A stretch of 64,000 nt of DNA from Marinomonas rhizomae (GTDB taxonomy: Bacteria; Pseudomonadota; Gammaproteobacteria; Pseudomonadales; Marinomonadaceae): NCBI RefSeq assembly GCF_003315485.1, contig NZ_QNSE01000013.1, forward strand, positions 1-64,000. Reading direction: 5' to 3'. The position numbers and the translations under genes are program-made. Below, piece after piece: positions 8,501 through 18,525 of this stretch. The notes under the pieces are model-generated. The model made no database searches and was not told the DNA's origin. It saw only the letters and a list, made by a program, of their open reading frames with translations. The stretch's first letter is position 1, and every line of letters begins with the position of its first letter.

Positions 8501-9283
8501 TTATTGTTTTTGTTTTTCTACTATGATCAATCGACACCCTGCCGATTCGATCACTTCTTTACTCTTGTTATCTATTCCATCGTCCGTGATGACGATATCT
8601 ATCTGTGATAAAGGACAAATGATCATACTTGATCGGTTTTGAAATTTTGTACTATCAACCAAAAGCACCCGCTGATTTGCTCGATTTATCAGTTTCATTA
8701 CCGCTTGTACGATTTGTGGATCTGTCTCCATCACACCATGAGAATTTACGCCATATGCACCGATAAAAAGAATGTCAGCGTATGTGTGATTAGAAATATC
8801 ATTCGGGAACGGACTTAAAATAATGTTCTGTTCCCGATGGATTTTTCCACTCGGCACGGTCACGCTGCACTTACTCTTTTTAATCAACTGATCGGCAATA
8901 GAAAACGAATTGGTCAGCACTTGCAACTTTAAACCGCGCATATACTCAGACATAGCCGATGTGGTTGTGCCACCGCTGATCATAATCGACATATTGTCTG
9001 ATAATAAATCCACAGCGGCTTTAGCAATACACCGTTTTACGTCAGTGTTAATCGTTTGACTAACCGAGTAAGGCCGTCCCAACAAACTGACATCAGAAGG
9101 AGGATTAATGGCTTCCGCCCCTCCTCGTACCCGACGCAGTTTTCCTTCTTTATCCAGAAAGCCGATGTCTCTTCTTACTGTTGCTTCGGAAGCACCTAAC
9201 ACATCCGTTAGATGCGCCACCGTCACAATAGGTCGAGCTTCTACTTCCGACAGGATCACTCTGTGCCTTTCAATCTCATGCAT
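8501..9283 (-). CDS. rhaR: DeoR-family regulator of rhamnose genes, RhaR
   Basis: The 260-aa product has the N-terminal DeoR helix-turn-helix (about residues 5-57, with VAHLTDVLGASEATVRRDI as the recognition region). A C-terminal sugar-phosphate sensor domain follows (DeoRC), with the SGGTTT phosphate-binding loop about residue 103. DeoR-type repressors usually release DNA on binding a phosphorylated sugar. It is the first gene of the transporter arm and diverges from rhaD, as in Rhizobium leguminosarum rhaRSTPQUK/rhaDI. The 235-nt gap upstream holds an inverted repeat that is a good operator candidate. Confidence 0.88.
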   Translation of the reverse strand: MHEIERHRVILSEVEARPIVTVAHLTDVLGASEATVRRDIGFLDKEGKLRRVRGGAEAINPPSDVSLLGRPYSVSQTINTDVKRCIAKAAVDLLSDNMSIMISGGTTTSAMSEYMRGLKLQVLTNSFSIADQLIKKSKCSVTVPSGKIHREQNIILSPFPNDISNHTYADILFIGAYGVNSHGVMETDPQIVQAVMKLINRANQRVLLVDSTKFQNRSSMIICPLSQIDIVITDDGIDNKSKEVIESAGCRLIIVEKQKQ

Positions 9284-9317
9284 TGATCATCCTCGATATT
9301 CAATATAATTTATTTTC

Positions 9318-9414
9318 AATCATTATCAAGCACTTTTGATCAATATTTAATTAAAAAGACAAAAAATGCTTGAAAATGATTATTTTTGTTCTAGTATGAA
9401 GGCTATCAATCATT
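9318..9414. promoter_or_regulatory. Candidate RhaR operators in the rhaR-rhaD divergent promoter
   Basis: AATCATTATCAAGCA at 9318-9332 is repeated in inverse orientation at 9367-9381 with 14 of 15 bases matching, with 34 nt between the arms. A third half-like copy, TCAATCATT, occurs at 9406-9414 and also overlaps the first arm (9316-9324). The region is the only gap between the two divergent rhamnose arms and is strongly AT-rich. Such spaced repeats fit looping or paired binding by a DeoR-type repressor. Binding itself is inference. Confidence 0.55.
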
Positions 9415-9518
9415 CTAACCCGCTGATTGTGCATAACAAAAATAAATTTTAAGTCTTTGATTAATCGCCATAAAGCGACACTTTATGCCATTAAAAAGAC
9501 GGAACTTGAGGTTAAACG

Positions 9519-11609
9519 ATGTCTACTAACTTACTACCCAATCTTTGGAATGATGCTGACGCATCCCTTCTGACTGAACCCGAATTATTGCAATATCGAT
9601 CAAACTTGCTTGGTTCTGACATGCGCGTTACCAATTATGGTGGCGGTAATACCTCAGCAAAACTGCAAATGGACGACACGCTTACAGGAGAAAAAACCAC
9701 TGTATTGTGGGTAAAAGGCTCTGGTGGCGATATTGGCTCCATGGGCTTGGATGGTTTTTCCACTCTTTATATGGACAAACTGAATCAACTCTTACCACTA
9801 TATCGTGGGCTTGAGTTTGAAGATGAGATGGTCGCCTACCTTCCGCATTGTACTTACAACCTAAATTCACGCGCCGCCAGTATCGATACGCCGCTTCATG
9901 CGTATTTGCCTTACCTTCACGTCGATCACCTTCACCCAGATGCCGTGATCGCGATCGCGGCAAGCAAAAACAGCAAACAACTGACAGAAGACATTTTCAA
10001 CGGTGAAATTGGCTGGCTTCCTTGGCGTCGTCCAGGTTTTCAGCTAGGCATGGACTTGCATAAAATCGCCACTGAGAACCCTCACCTTAAAGGTGTTGTA
10101 TTAGAAAGCCATGGTCTTTTTACCTGGTCGAATGGCAACAAAGATTGCTACCTCAACTCGCTGAACATTATTAACAAAGCACAAACTTGGTTGGAACAAC
10201 AAAGCGCTGGCAAAGCCGCTTTTGGTGGTGAGTTATTTACCACCTTGCCCAACGACAAACGCCAACAAGTGGTTTCTAGTTTAATGCCACTCATTCGAGG
10301 AAAAACCAGTGAGAAGCAACGCCAGATTGGCCACTTTAACGCTTCAGACGAAGTGCTACAGTTCGTCAACTCTAAAGACCTAGATCGTCTTGCTAAACTT
10401 GGCACCTCTTGCCCAGACCACTTTTTGCGCACCAAAATTCGTCCTTTTGTGGTGGCGTATGATCCACAGAAAGACAACCTTGACGAAGTGATTGAATCAT
10501 TAGATCAAAGCCTTGCTGACTACCGTGAAGAATACGCGGGTTACTACAACCGTTGTAAACGCGATAACAGCCCAGCTATGCGCGATCCAAACCCGGTGAT
10601 TTACTTGATTCCAGGCGTTGGCATGTTGTCGTTTGCCAAAGACAAAGCAACGGCACGAATTGCAGGTGAATTCTATGTGAATGCGATCAATGTAATGCGT
10701 GGCGCAGACAGCGTGAGCGAATACGTTGGCTTGCCAGAACAAGAAGCCTTCGACATTGAATACTGGTTATTGGAAGAAGCCAAACTGCAGCGTATGCCAA
10801 AACCAAAATCCTTAGCAGGCCATATCGCTTTGGTGACGGGTGCGGCTGGCGGCATTGGTCTGGCGACGGCAAAACGTCTAGCCAAAGAAGGTGCCAACAT
10901 AGTATTGATGGACATAGACGAAGACGCTCTGACGACGGCGCAAGCAGATATCACTGGCGAGTTTGGGAAAGATTCCGCGTCTAGCATCAAGATGGATGTG
11001 ACCAACGAAGACGATGTTATCCGTGCCGTGAAACATTGCGCCGTGGCTTTTGGAGGTTTGGACATTGTTGTCTCCAATGCTGGCATCGCCTCTTCCGCAC
11101 CATTAGAAGAAACCACGCTTGCTCTATGGAATAAAAACCAAAGCATCTTATCGACAGGGTATTTCCTTGTTGCTCGTGAAGCCTTTAGTCTGCTAAAACA
11201 ACAGAATATGGGCGGCAACATGGTGTTTATCGCCAGTAAAAATGGCTTGGTTGCCAGTGCCAATGCCAGTGCTTATTGTGTTGCTAAAGCAGCTGAGATT
11301 CAGCTTGCGCGCTGCGTTGCTCTGGAAGGTGCACCACTTGGTATTCGTGCAAACGTGGTTAACCCAGATGCAGTGTTACGTGGCTCAAAAATTTGGACTG
11401 GCAAATGGAAAGAAGAAAGAGCCAGTGCTTACAAATTATCGACCGATGATTTAGAAGAGCATTATCGCCAACGCAGTATGCTGAAGCTGAATGTTTTCCC
11501 TGAAGACATCGCCGAGGCCATTTACTTTTTTGCGTCTGACGCGTCGTCTAAATCGACAGGCAATATTCTGAATGTCGATGCCGGTCATGCACCGTCATTT
11601 ACTCGCTAG
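9519..11609 (+). CDS. rhaD: Bifunctional rhamnulose-1-phosphate aldolase / lactaldehyde dehydrogenase (RhaD)
   Basis: The 696-aa fusion has a class II aldolase/adducin domain (about 1-410; metal-site histidines in HVDHLHPD and ESHGLF). A short-chain dehydrogenase domain follows (about 430-696), with NAD loop TGAAGGIG, NAG in VVSNAGIA and the catalytic YCVAKAAE (Y-x-x-x-K). The aldolase splits L-rhamnulose 1-phosphate into dihydroxyacetone phosphate and L-lactaldehyde; the dehydrogenase would oxidise the aldehyde to lactate. This two-domain form is well known from rhizobial rhaD. It starts after a GAGG ribosome site and is followed 35 nt later by rhaI, which indicates a two-gene rhaDI operon. 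Confidence 0.93.
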   Translation: MSTNLLPNLWNDADASLLTEPELLQYRSNLLGSDMRVTNYGGGNTSAKLQMDDTLTGEKTTVLWVKGSGGDIGSMGLDGFSTLYMDKLNQLLPLYRGLEFEDEMVAYLPHCTYNLNSRAASIDTPLHAYLPYLHVDHLHPDAVIAIAASKNSKQLTEDIFNGEIGWLPWRRPGFQLGMDLHKIATENPHLKGVVLESHGLFTWSNGNKDCYLNSLNIINKAQTWLEQQSAGKAAFGGELFTTLPNDKRQQVVSSLMPLIRGKTSEKQRQIGHFNASDEVLQFVNSKDLDRLAKLGTSCPDHFLRTKIRPFVVAYDPQKDNLDEVIESLDQSLADYREEYAGYYNRCKRDNSPAMRDPNPVIYLIPGVGMLSFAKDKATARIAGEFYVNAINVMRGADSVSEYVGLPEQEAFDIEYWLLEEAKLQRMPKPKSLAGHIALVTGAAGGIGLATAKRLAKEGANIVLMDIDEDALTTAQADITGEFGKDSASSIKMDVTNEDDVIRAVKHCAVAFGGLDIVVSNAGIASSAPLEETTLALWNKNQSILSTGYFLVAREAFSLLKQQNMGGNMVFIASKNGLVASANASAYCVAKAAEIQLARCVALEGAPLGIRANVVNPDAVLRGSKIWTGKWKEERASAYKLSTDDLEEHYRQRSMLKLNVFPEDIAEAIYFFASDASSKSTGNILNVDAGHAPSFTR

Positions 11610-11644
11610 CGCCTAGATAAAAAAGAACAATAAAAGGAATCACC

Positions 11645-12937
11645 ATGAAACAATTAATTGATCAAAACTTGCTGCAAGAGCACAACGCCAAGCAAGAAGC
11701 TGCGGTTACTAGCGATTACAATGCGCTAGCGGAGAAACTAGATCGTTCAGGCGTAAGAATCGATACAATCTTGGAACAGGCTAAGCAGTTCACCGTTGCC
11801 GTTCCTTCTTGGGGAGTTGGCACAGGTGGCACGCGTTTCGCGCGCTTTCCGGGCAAAGGCGAGCCACGTAATATCTTCGAAAAACTCGACGATTGCTCAG
11901 TTATTCAACTGCTATCACAAGCTACTCCTGCCGTTTCCCTACATATTCCTTGGGACAGACCAAAAGATCCAAACGAACTACGACAATACGCTGAGCAATA
12001 CGGTTTGCATTTTGATGCGATGAATTCCAACACCTTCCAAGATCAAATTGGTCAGGAAGAGTCGTACAAATTCGGCAGTTTGACACACACCAACAAAGCC
12101 GTGCGCGAACAAGCCATTGCCCATAATATTGATGTGGTGGAATTAGGTCAAAAGCTCGGTTCAAAGGCACTCACGGTTTGGGTAGGCGATGGCTCTAACT
12201 TTCCTGGTCAACAACACTTTAAAAACAGCTTTAGCCATTATTTAGACAGCATCAAGACGGTGTATAACAGTCTGCCTGATGATTGGAACATGCTACTGGA
12301 ACACAAAATCTTCGAACCAGCCTTTTACTCAACCGTAATTCAAGACTGGGGCAGCAGTTACCTTGCCGCAAAAGAAACTGGCGAGCGGTGTTTGTCTCTA
12401 GTGGATTTGGGGCATCATGCGCCCAACGTCAATATTGAAATGATCGTCAGCCGTCTTGCTCAATTCGGCAAACTGGGCGGGTTCCATTTCAACGACAGTA
12501 AATACGGTGATGATGATTTAGACAGCGGTTCAATTAACCCCTATCAACTCTTCCTGATCTTCAACGAATTGACCGACATTCGCGCGCAAGACCCGTCTTA
12601 CCGCCCTTTTTATATGCTAGATCAATCACACAACGTGACCGATCCAATCGAAAGTCTGATGTACAGCGCGGCAGAAGTCCAACGCGCTTTTGTGAAAAGC
12701 TTGCTTGTCGATCGCCAAGCATTGACTCAATACCAAGAAACAAACGATCCAATGATGGCACAAGCTAGCTTGAAACAAGCTTACAATTTGGATGTCGAAC
12801 CAATCTTGCAAATGGCGAGATTACACACTGGCGGTGCCATCGACCCTGTTAGCTGTTACCGTGCCAGCGGCTACCGTGCTGCCGTCGCCAAGGCTCGCCC
12901 AGCAGACCCAAACAAAACTGGTTCTGGGATCGTGTAG
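11645..12937 (+). CDS. rhaI: L-rhamnose isomerase, Rhizobium type (RhaI)
   Basis: The 430-aa protein matches the rhizobial-type L-rhamnose catabolism isomerase, a TIM-barrel metal enzyme distinct in sequence from E. coli RhaA. Recognisable segments are SWGVGTGGTRFARFPG (about 50-65), the metal-site LLEHKIFEPAF (about 218-228), DLGHHAPN and GGFHFNDSKYGDDD. It converts L-rhamnose to L-rhamnulose for the kinase domain of the fusion gene on the opposite strand. AGGA precedes its ATG, and it is the last gene of the rhaDI operon, followed by a strong terminator. Confidence 0.92.
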   Translation: MKQLIDQNLLQEHNAKQEAAVTSDYNALAEKLDRSGVRIDTILEQAKQFTVAVPSWGVGTGGTRFARFPGKGEPRNIFEKLDDCSVIQLLSQATPAVSLHIPWDRPKDPNELRQYAEQYGLHFDAMNSNTFQDQIGQEESYKFGSLTHTNKAVREQAIAHNIDVVELGQKLGSKALTVWVGDGSNFPGQQHFKNSFSHYLDSIKTVYNSLPDDWNMLLEHKIFEPAFYSTVIQDWGSSYLAAKETGERCLSLVDLGHHAPNVNIEMIVSRLAQFGKLGGFHFNDSKYGDDDLDSGSINPYQLFLIFNELTDIRAQDPSYRPFYMLDQSHNVTDPIESLMYSAAEVQRAFVKSLLVDRQALTQYQETNDPMMAQASLKQAYNLDVEPILQMARLHTGGAIDPVSCYRASGYRAAVAKARPADPNKTGSGIV

Positions 12938-12983
12938 TAAAGCGGATAAAAAGAGTGAGCGATTAAAAGTATAGCCTTTTAAA

Positions 12984-13014
12984 AATATAGCCTTTAAGTG
13001 AGGCTATATTTTTT
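12984..13014 (+). terminator. Rho-independent terminator after rhaI
   Basis: A 10-bp perfect stem, AATATAGCCT (12984-12993) with AGGCTATATT (13001-13010), has a 7-nt loop and is followed by more T. It lies 46 nt after the rhaI stop. The remaining stretch up to 13184 shows no gene. Confidence 0.85.
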
Positions 13015-13184
13015 GCTTAGATTAGTTTTGGAGACTGTACTTTATTAAGAACAGCCCCAAAATAAAATGAAATAATTGATTGGCTTTTAATTAAATTTAG
13101 TATCAAAAAAACAGTATTAGCGCGCTAAACGTTCGTGCTGCTTTTTTGACAATTCTCACTGAGCATACGCCAAAATAAGGCTAT

Positions 13185-14540
13185 TTAGACATCTAGAAAT
13201 TGAATCGTTTTCCCATTGGGTTTGCCAACCAAAACTTCGTTTTCGACGATAAGCTGTCCATTCACTATGGTATGAATCGGCCAGCCAGTTATGACTTTAC
13301 CCTGATAAGGTGTCCAGCCGCTAATGCTGGCGATCCAATCATTATGAATGTCTCGTTTTGCGTTAAGGTCAACGAGAGTTAAGTCCGCATCGTAACCAAG
13401 GGCAATCCGCCCTTTTCCTTCTATACCAAAAATTCTTGCGGGCCCTGAGCTGGTGAGATCCACTAAGCGTAATAGGCTTAAGCGACCAGCATTGACGTGA
13501 TCCAACATCAGTGGAAGTAGGGTCTGAACGCCTGTCATGCCACTTGGCGATTGCGGATAAGGTTGTGCTTTTTCTTCTAGGGTGTGCGGAGCATGATCAC
13601 TGCCAATTACATCCACTACTCCCTCTTGAATGGCTTGCCAAAGCGCATCTTGATGGACTTGTTCGCGAACAGGCGGATTCATTTGGGCTAGGCTTCCTAA
13701 ACGGTCGTAACACTCCGGTGCGCTCATGGTTAAGTGGTGTGGCGTGACTTCGACGGTGACTCTGTGTTTGTGCTGGGCCAAAAATGCCATTTCCTCTTTA
13801 GTAGAAACATGCAGTACATGTAAACGACGATTTGCTTCGCTGGCTATTTTGACGATGCGCTTGGTGGCCATCAGTGCGCTTTCTGGGTCTCGCCACACTG
13901 GGTGATCGGTGACTTTTTTACTAGTCTCAACAATGCTTTTACGCACTTTCAATCGCGCTTCATCTTCGGCATGAACCGCCATACGGCGAGAGCCATGAGC
14001 AACAATACGTCGCAGAATATCATCATCGTCGGCTAATAAATCGCCAAAAGAACTGCCCATGAAGACTTTAACACCAGAGCAACCTGGCAGTTTTTCTAGC
14101 TTATCCAGTTGCTCGGCATTAGCTCCTGAACCACCCATGTAGAAAGCAAAGTTACACCATGCTTGTTGCTTAGCAATGGCAAGCTTGGCGTTTAAGTCAC
14201 TCTCATTAAGAGTAAGTGGATTGGTATTGGGCATTTCAAACACACTGGTCACACCGCCTAATACCGCGCCTCGGGTACCCGCTTCGATGGTTTCTTTATG
14301 TATTAAGCCAGGTTCACGAAAATGCACTTGGCTGTCTATCACCCCAGGTAAGATATGCAAGCCGCCTGCATCAAGATATTTGTCAGCTTGCCAAGCGTCT
14401 TTTAGATTGCCAAGGGCAACAATACAGCCCTCACTGCAGGCGATATCAATACGTTCTTCGCCATTCGGGGTGATGACGGTGCCGCCATGGACAAGTAAAT
14501 CAGCATAGTATTGGTTAGATTGAATAATAGAGGAACTCAT
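13185..14540 (-). CDS. pyrC: Dihydroorotase paralogue of the zinc-starvation type (PyrC2)
   Basis: The 451-aa amidohydrolase is close to class I dihydroorotase. It has the family landmarks GVKVFMG (bridging lysine), VHAEDE, HVLHVST and the catalytic SDHAPH. The usual D-x-H-x-H motif of the first strand reads [11 protein letters not shown] here, so the first metal-ligand histidine is Gln. Dihydroorotase cyclises carbamoyl-aspartate in pyrimidine synthesis. Its start overlaps the thrS2 end by 4 nt in an operon with folE2, a combination described as Zur-controlled paralogues that replace housekeeping enzymes when zinc is scarce. Allantoinase or another cyclic amidase is possible but less likely given the neighbours. 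Confidence 0.8.
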   Translation of the reverse strand: MSSSIIQSNQYYADLLVHGGTVITPNGEERIDIACSEGCIVALGNLKDAWQADKYLDAGGLHILPGVIDSQVHFREPGLIHKETIEAGTRGAVLGGVTSVFEMPNTNPLTLNESDLNAKLAIAKQQAWCNFAFYMGGSGANAEQLDKLEKLPGCSGVKVFMGSSFGDLLADDDDILRRIVAHGSRRMAVHAEDEARLKVRKSIVETSKKVTDHPVWRDPESALMATKRIVKIASEANRRLHVLHVSTKEEMAFLAQHKHRVTVEVTPHHLTMSAPECYDRLGSLAQMNPPVREQVHQDALWQAIQEGVVDVIGSDHAPHTLEEKAQPYPQSPSGMTGVQTLLPLMLDHVNAGRLSLLRLVDLTSSGPARIFGIEGKGRIALGYDADLTLVDLNAKRDIHNDWIASISGWTPYQGKVITGWPIHTIVNGQLIVENEVLVGKPNGKTIQFLDV

Positions 14541-16564
14541 TCGACTCCTTTGATGTGGTCTGTTTGCTGCTCGCCACCTAATAGCCTGCTTTTTAGCGCT
14601 TGTTGAGTTACCAAACGTGTCGATAGATCTGGCGCTTGGGCAGCTTGTTGTAATAAGGTAATAGCGTCACTTAAAGGCAAGACGCCAAGATCTTCACCGC
14701 TTTGACTGCGAATCGCAACACAGCCAGAGGTTTGTTCTTTCGCGCCAACTACAAGCAAGTAAGGAATACGTTGCAAGGTGTGCTTGCGAATTTTGTAGCC
14801 TATTTTCTCATTACTGATGTCAACTTCGGTGCGTATATGTTCGCCTTCTAGTAGTGCCGCGACATCTTGCGCGTAGACGTTATTGTCTTCACTTATAGCC
14901 AATACAATAGCTTGTGTAGGCGCCAGCCAAGTAGGGAGTGTGCCCGCGTGATGCTCAATCAAAATACCAATAAAGCGTTCCAGTGAACCAAATAGTGCGC
15001 GGTGCAGCATGACAGGCTGTTTTTTCTGGCCATCCATGTCGACGTATTCTATGCCAAAGCGCTCAGGCAAATTCATGTCTACTTGCAGAGTGCCACACTG
15101 CCAATCTCGGCCAATGGCGTCTCTTAAAACAAATTCCAGTTTCGGACCATAGAAAGCGCCTTCTCCAGGGTTGATTTGGTAATCGAGAGACATCTGCGCC
15201 AAGACATCGGTTAGGGTGTTTTCTAGTACATCCCATGTGGCATCGTCGCCCATACGATTTTCTGGACGAGTGGATAGCTTAATACGCACCTCGTCGAAAC
15301 CAAATTGGCGGTAAATATCCAATACCAAGGACACCACATCACGGCATTCGGACTCCATTTGAGCAGGCGTACAGTAAATGTGAGCATCGTCTTGAGTGAA
15401 ATGACGAACGCGCATCAAGCCGTGCAAAGAGCCAGATGGTTCGTAACGATGAACCTTGCCAAACTCTCCCATACGAATAGGCAAATCGCGGAAGCTTTTC
15501 AAACCATGACGATACAGTAAGACGCTACCGGGGCAGTTCATTGGTTTGAGAGCAAGAGAACGACTGTCTTCCGTTTGTGTAGTAAACATGTGGTCATGAT
15601 AGTTCTGCCAATGCCCTGATATTTCCCAGAGTTTGCGGTCCATCATGTCGGGAGAGTTCACTTCTTCATAGCCTGCCTCTTTTTGGCGACGACGCATGTA
15701 GGCGATCAGTTCTTGAAATACCGTCCAACCTTTGTTGTGCCAGAAAACAGCCCCAGGGGCTTCTTCTTGGAAGTGAAATAAATCCAGTTCACGCCCCAGC
15801 TTTCGATGATCGCGTTTTTCAGCTTCTTCTAAGCGAGTTAAGTAAGCTGACAGCTGTTTTTTGTCTGCCCATGCAGTGCCATAAATACGCTGTAATTGTT
15901 CATTTTGCGCGTCACCACGCCAGTAAGCACCCGCTAGTTTGGTTAGTTTAAAGGCTTTAAGAAAGCGCGTATTCGGTACGTGTGGGCCGCGACACATGTC
16001 GATGTATTCTTCATGATGATACAAACCCATTTCCGTGACATTGTCTCCCATGTCTTCGATCAAGCGAAGTTTATACGCCTCCCCACGGGCTTCAAACGTA
16101 CGGATGACCTCGTCACGAGGAATGACCCTTTTTACGACGTCGTAGCCTTTTTTGATCAACTCTGCCATGCGATTTTCAATGGCAGCCATGTCGTCTGGCG
16201 TAAATGGTCGCTCGAAAGCAACGTCATAGTAAAAGCCATCTTCCACCACAGGACCAATCACCATGTTGGCCGTTGGGTAAAGCTGCTTAACTGCGTGACC
16301 AATTAAATGCGCACAAGAGTGGCGAATGATCTCAAGTCCTTCGTCATCCTTTGGCGTGACAATGCTTAAACTGGCATCCTGGGAAATTAGATCACATGCA
16401 TCGACGAGTTGGCCATTGACCTTGCCGGCCAAGGTATTTTTAGCAAGGCCTGCACCAATCGATTGAGCAACTTGTGTGACGCTGATTGGCGCAGAGTATT
16501 CACGCACGCTGCCATCAGGCAGCGTGATATTGATGAGTGCTACTTTGGATATAACCGAGTTCAT
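14537..16564 (-). CDS. thrS: Threonyl-tRNA synthetase paralogue (ThrRS2)
   Basis: The 675-aa product is a full-length class II ThrRS. It has a TGS domain (about 8-68), an editing domain with [10 protein letters not shown] (about 81), the catalytic core with MNCPG, the motif 2 loop [21 protein letters not shown] and motif 3 [13 protein letters not shown], and a C-terminal anticodon domain (about 570-650). The three zinc ligands known from E. coli ThrRS are all present (Cys in MNCPG, His in DDAHIYC, His in MLHRA). It overlaps the PIG-L gene and pyrC2 by 4 nt each. The usual infC-rpmI-rplT neighbours are missing, so I read it as a second, zinc-starvation copy. That the genome has another thrS cannot be checked here. 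Confidence 0.88.
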   Translation of the reverse strand: MNSVISKVALINITLPDGSVREYSAPISVTQVAQSIGAGLAKNTLAGKVNGQLVDACDLISQDASLSIVTPKDDEGLEIIRHSCAHLIGHAVKQLYPTANMVIGPVVEDGFYYDVAFERPFTPDDMAAIENRMAELIKKGYDVVKRVIPRDEVIRTFEARGEAYKLRLIEDMGDNVTEMGLYHHEEYIDMCRGPHVPNTRFLKAFKLTKLAGAYWRGDAQNEQLQRIYGTAWADKKQLSAYLTRLEEAEKRDHRKLGRELDLFHFQEEAPGAVFWHNKGWTVFQELIAYMRRRQKEAGYEEVNSPDMMDRKLWEISGHWQNYHDHMFTTQTEDSRSLALKPMNCPGSVLLYRHGLKSFRDLPIRMGEFGKVHRYEPSGSLHGLMRVRHFTQDDAHIYCTPAQMESECRDVVSLVLDIYRQFGFDEVRIKLSTRPENRMGDDATWDVLENTLTDVLAQMSLDYQINPGEGAFYGPKLEFVLRDAIGRDWQCGTLQVDMNLPERFGIEYVDMDGQKKQPVMLHRALFGSLERFIGILIEHHAGTLPTWLAPTQAIVLAISEDNNVYAQDVAALLEGEHIRTEVDISNEKIGYKIRKHTLQRIPYLLVVGAKEQTSGCVAIRSQSGEDLGVLPLSDAITLLQQAAQAPDLSTRLVTQQALKSRLLGGEQQTDHIKGVE

Positions 16565-17292
16565 AGCGTGTCCACGACAGTTGGAGTAAGTTTCATGTAG
16601 CCTTCGGCGTATTCAATGTTGCGCTTCGTGGTAATACCAATGTTGCGTTTTGCTTGAACACCACGCTGCTGTGCAACGCGAGTGTAATACGCCCACAAAT
16701 GTTCTTGCCCTGCCATGCATTCAATCGCTTGACGCTTAAGATCCCAAACATCGGTAATGTCTAGAAAGGTATTAGGTGTCCATTCGCATTGTTCTGTTTG
16801 ATGAGGTTCGAAGGCATAAACCGGCGGTGCTCCCAGTACTTTTTGCTCTAGGTTATGCCCCGCTGCTTGAGCTGTTACACGGGCTTCTTGGGCTAGATGC
16901 ATGGCAAGGGGATGATCGAAGTTATAAGGATCCTTAACGGAGTGACTCAAAACAAACTCTGGTTGCAATGTTTGGTACAAATCCACCATGCGAAACAAGG
17001 TATCATCGCTGACACGCATGGGATAATCACCAATGTCCCAGAACTCTACGTCTGCCCCTAAAATATCGGCTGCTCTTTGCGCTTCATCGCGTCGAGCTGC
17101 TTTTACTTTTTCTAGGGTCATATCGGGGAGCTTCCATAATTTGGCGGATTCACCTCGCTCACCAAATGACAAACAGACGACTTTAACGTGCCAACCTTGT
17201 TTAACGTGGCTGGCAATAGCGCCACCACAGCGCCAAACAAAATCCGCTGAATGAGCACTAACAACAAGCGCTGTTTTATTTGTATTAGACAT
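16561..17292 (-). CDS. PIG-L/LmbE-family zinc hydrolase, GalB-like
   Basis: With ATG at 17292 (preceded by AGAGGAAA; the frame extends 17 codons further without a ribosome site) the product is 243 aa. It has the PIG-L metal motif in the form [12 protein letters not shown] (about residues 13-24) and a later FDHPLAMH histidine pair. This variant recalls GalB, the 4-oxalomesaconate hydratase of Pseudomonas gallate breakdown, more than the sugar deacetylases. No gallate genes are present: it overlaps thrS2 by 4 nt and follows folE2 after 206 nt. The actual reaction in a zinc-starvation operon is unknown; it may be a low-affinity or iron-using paralogue. Confidence 0.75.
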   Translation of the reverse strand: MSNTNKTALVVSAHSADFVWRCGGAIASHVKQGWHVKVVCLSFGERGESAKLWKLPDMTLEKVKAARRDEAQRAADILGADVEFWDIGDYPMRVSDDTLFRMVDLYQTLQPEFVLSHSVKDPYNFDHPLAMHLAQEARVTAQAAGHNLEQKVLGAPPVYAFEPHQTEQCEWTPNTFLDITDVWDLKRQAIECMAGQEHLWAYYTRVAQQRGVQAKRNIGITTKRNIEYAEGYMKLTPTVVDTL

Positions 17293-17498
17293 GGTATTTC
17301 CTCTTTTTTCTTGGCGATGGTTTAAGAGCAAGCGCTTAGTCAATCAATGGCTGACTCGCATCACTTAAAACTCATTTTGAATACGTTTATAGCCATTAAT
17401 CCATTGTCTGTTGATGCGCAATGACAGTTGGATTAACAAACACTCTAGGAAGAGCCGTGGGCAAATCACCGCGAGTTTTTTGCGTATCATGATCATGA

Positions 17499-18473
17499 TC
17501 ATGATGACATTTTCATCAATATAGATGAGCTGGGATGTGTTAGGTCCGCTGTAGTTTGCTGTTCTGGCGCGTTAGACCAAGCAACGGCATCGTGTGGATG
17601 CAAACTTTCTAAATGTCGGACGTGAACCTTAGGCGAGGAAAATTTGCCATTTAATGCCGCTTGAATTCGACGCGCCGCATCTTCTACAAACATCAAATTT
17701 TGTCCATTCAATGCTGCAAATGCTTGTTCATCAGCACGCTTGACGGCCGTTTGTAATGGTGTGCCTAATGCCACTTCGATTTGATCAATCAAGGAGAGTA
17801 GACCAAATTCCTGCTGATTCGTTGGTACATCGACTTGAACACTAGCCTCACTGCGCTGACTATGCGGCGTTGCTAAGCTGGCATTGTCTCGTAGCCATGC
17901 GGCAACAGTATCAGGAGCTAATGCAGGTTGATTGACGAAATCGCTTAAAAAACGCTGCTCAATTAATTGACGAGATAGCGCCGCCGAGCAAGGGCAAGTA
18001 GACGAGTATTGAACAATAACCTGAGCATTAATTTGAAAAGATTTATCACTAAGATAGACATCCAAACACACGGGGTAAGATTTCCAACCAGAAGCACCTT
18101 CTGTCATTAAGGCGGGACGGCGGGTTAGAAGATCAAACTTCAGACGTAAACGAGCACTGTCCGTATAGCAATCTTGATGAGTTTCTATCATAGCTTTAAG
18201 CAAGCTTTCTAAGCGATAAGGTGACAGGGCGTCTCCATCGCTGAGTGTGTCTAATAGCCGATAAAGTCTAGACATATGAATGCCTTTAACATGACCTGCT
18301 GGCAGATTAACTTGTACGTCAGCGTGGGCGTGTAACTCTCTGTAATAATGAGCCTCACAATTAGTTTCACTGACAGTAATGGGTAAATCTATCCCCTTCA
18401 TTCCCACCCACTCTAAAGGGGATTCATTGACCACTGTTTCACTGATAGAAACATCAGGTAGTAAATTCGTCAT
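17499..18473 (-). CDS. folE2: GTP cyclohydrolase FolE2 (zinc-independent type)
   Basis: The 324-aa protein is a COG1469 GTP cyclohydrolase IB, with the family segment [16 protein letters not shown] containing the metal/catalytic cysteine. It converts GTP to dihydroneopterin triphosphate for folate and can use metals other than zinc. It replaces FolE under zinc limitation in many bacteria and is a typical Zur target. An AAGGA site precedes the ATG. The 3' end runs into a short ATGATC triple repeat (17488-17508) that provides the stop codon. A relic of a COG0523 gene and then a Zur box lie upstream on the same strand. Confidence 0.92.
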   Translation of the reverse strand: MTNLLPDVSISETVVNESPLEWVGMKGIDLPITVSETNCEAHYYRELHAHADVQVNLPAGHVKGIHMSRLYRLLDTLSDGDALSPYRLESLLKAMIETHQDCYTDSARLRLKFDLLTRRPALMTEGASGWKSYPVCLDVYLSDKSFQINAQVIVQYSSTCPCSAALSRQLIEQRFLSDFVNQPALAPDTVAAWLRDNASLATPHSQRSEASVQVDVPTNQQEFGLLSLIDQIEVALGTPLQTAVKRADEQAFAALNGQNLMFVEDAARRIQAALNGKFSSPKVHVRHLESLHPHDAVAWSNAPEQQTTADLTHPSSSILMKMSS

Positions 18474-18525
18474 TACATTGATTCCTTAGAAAAACACACC
18501 TTATGACCATAAGAAATGATCAGAA

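Noticed and set aside
17293-17498. Second Zur box or hidden gene between folE2 and the PIG-L gene
   Set aside because: The gap was read for TGTTATA-type palindromes and none is present; only the ATGATC triple repeat at the folE2 end stands out.
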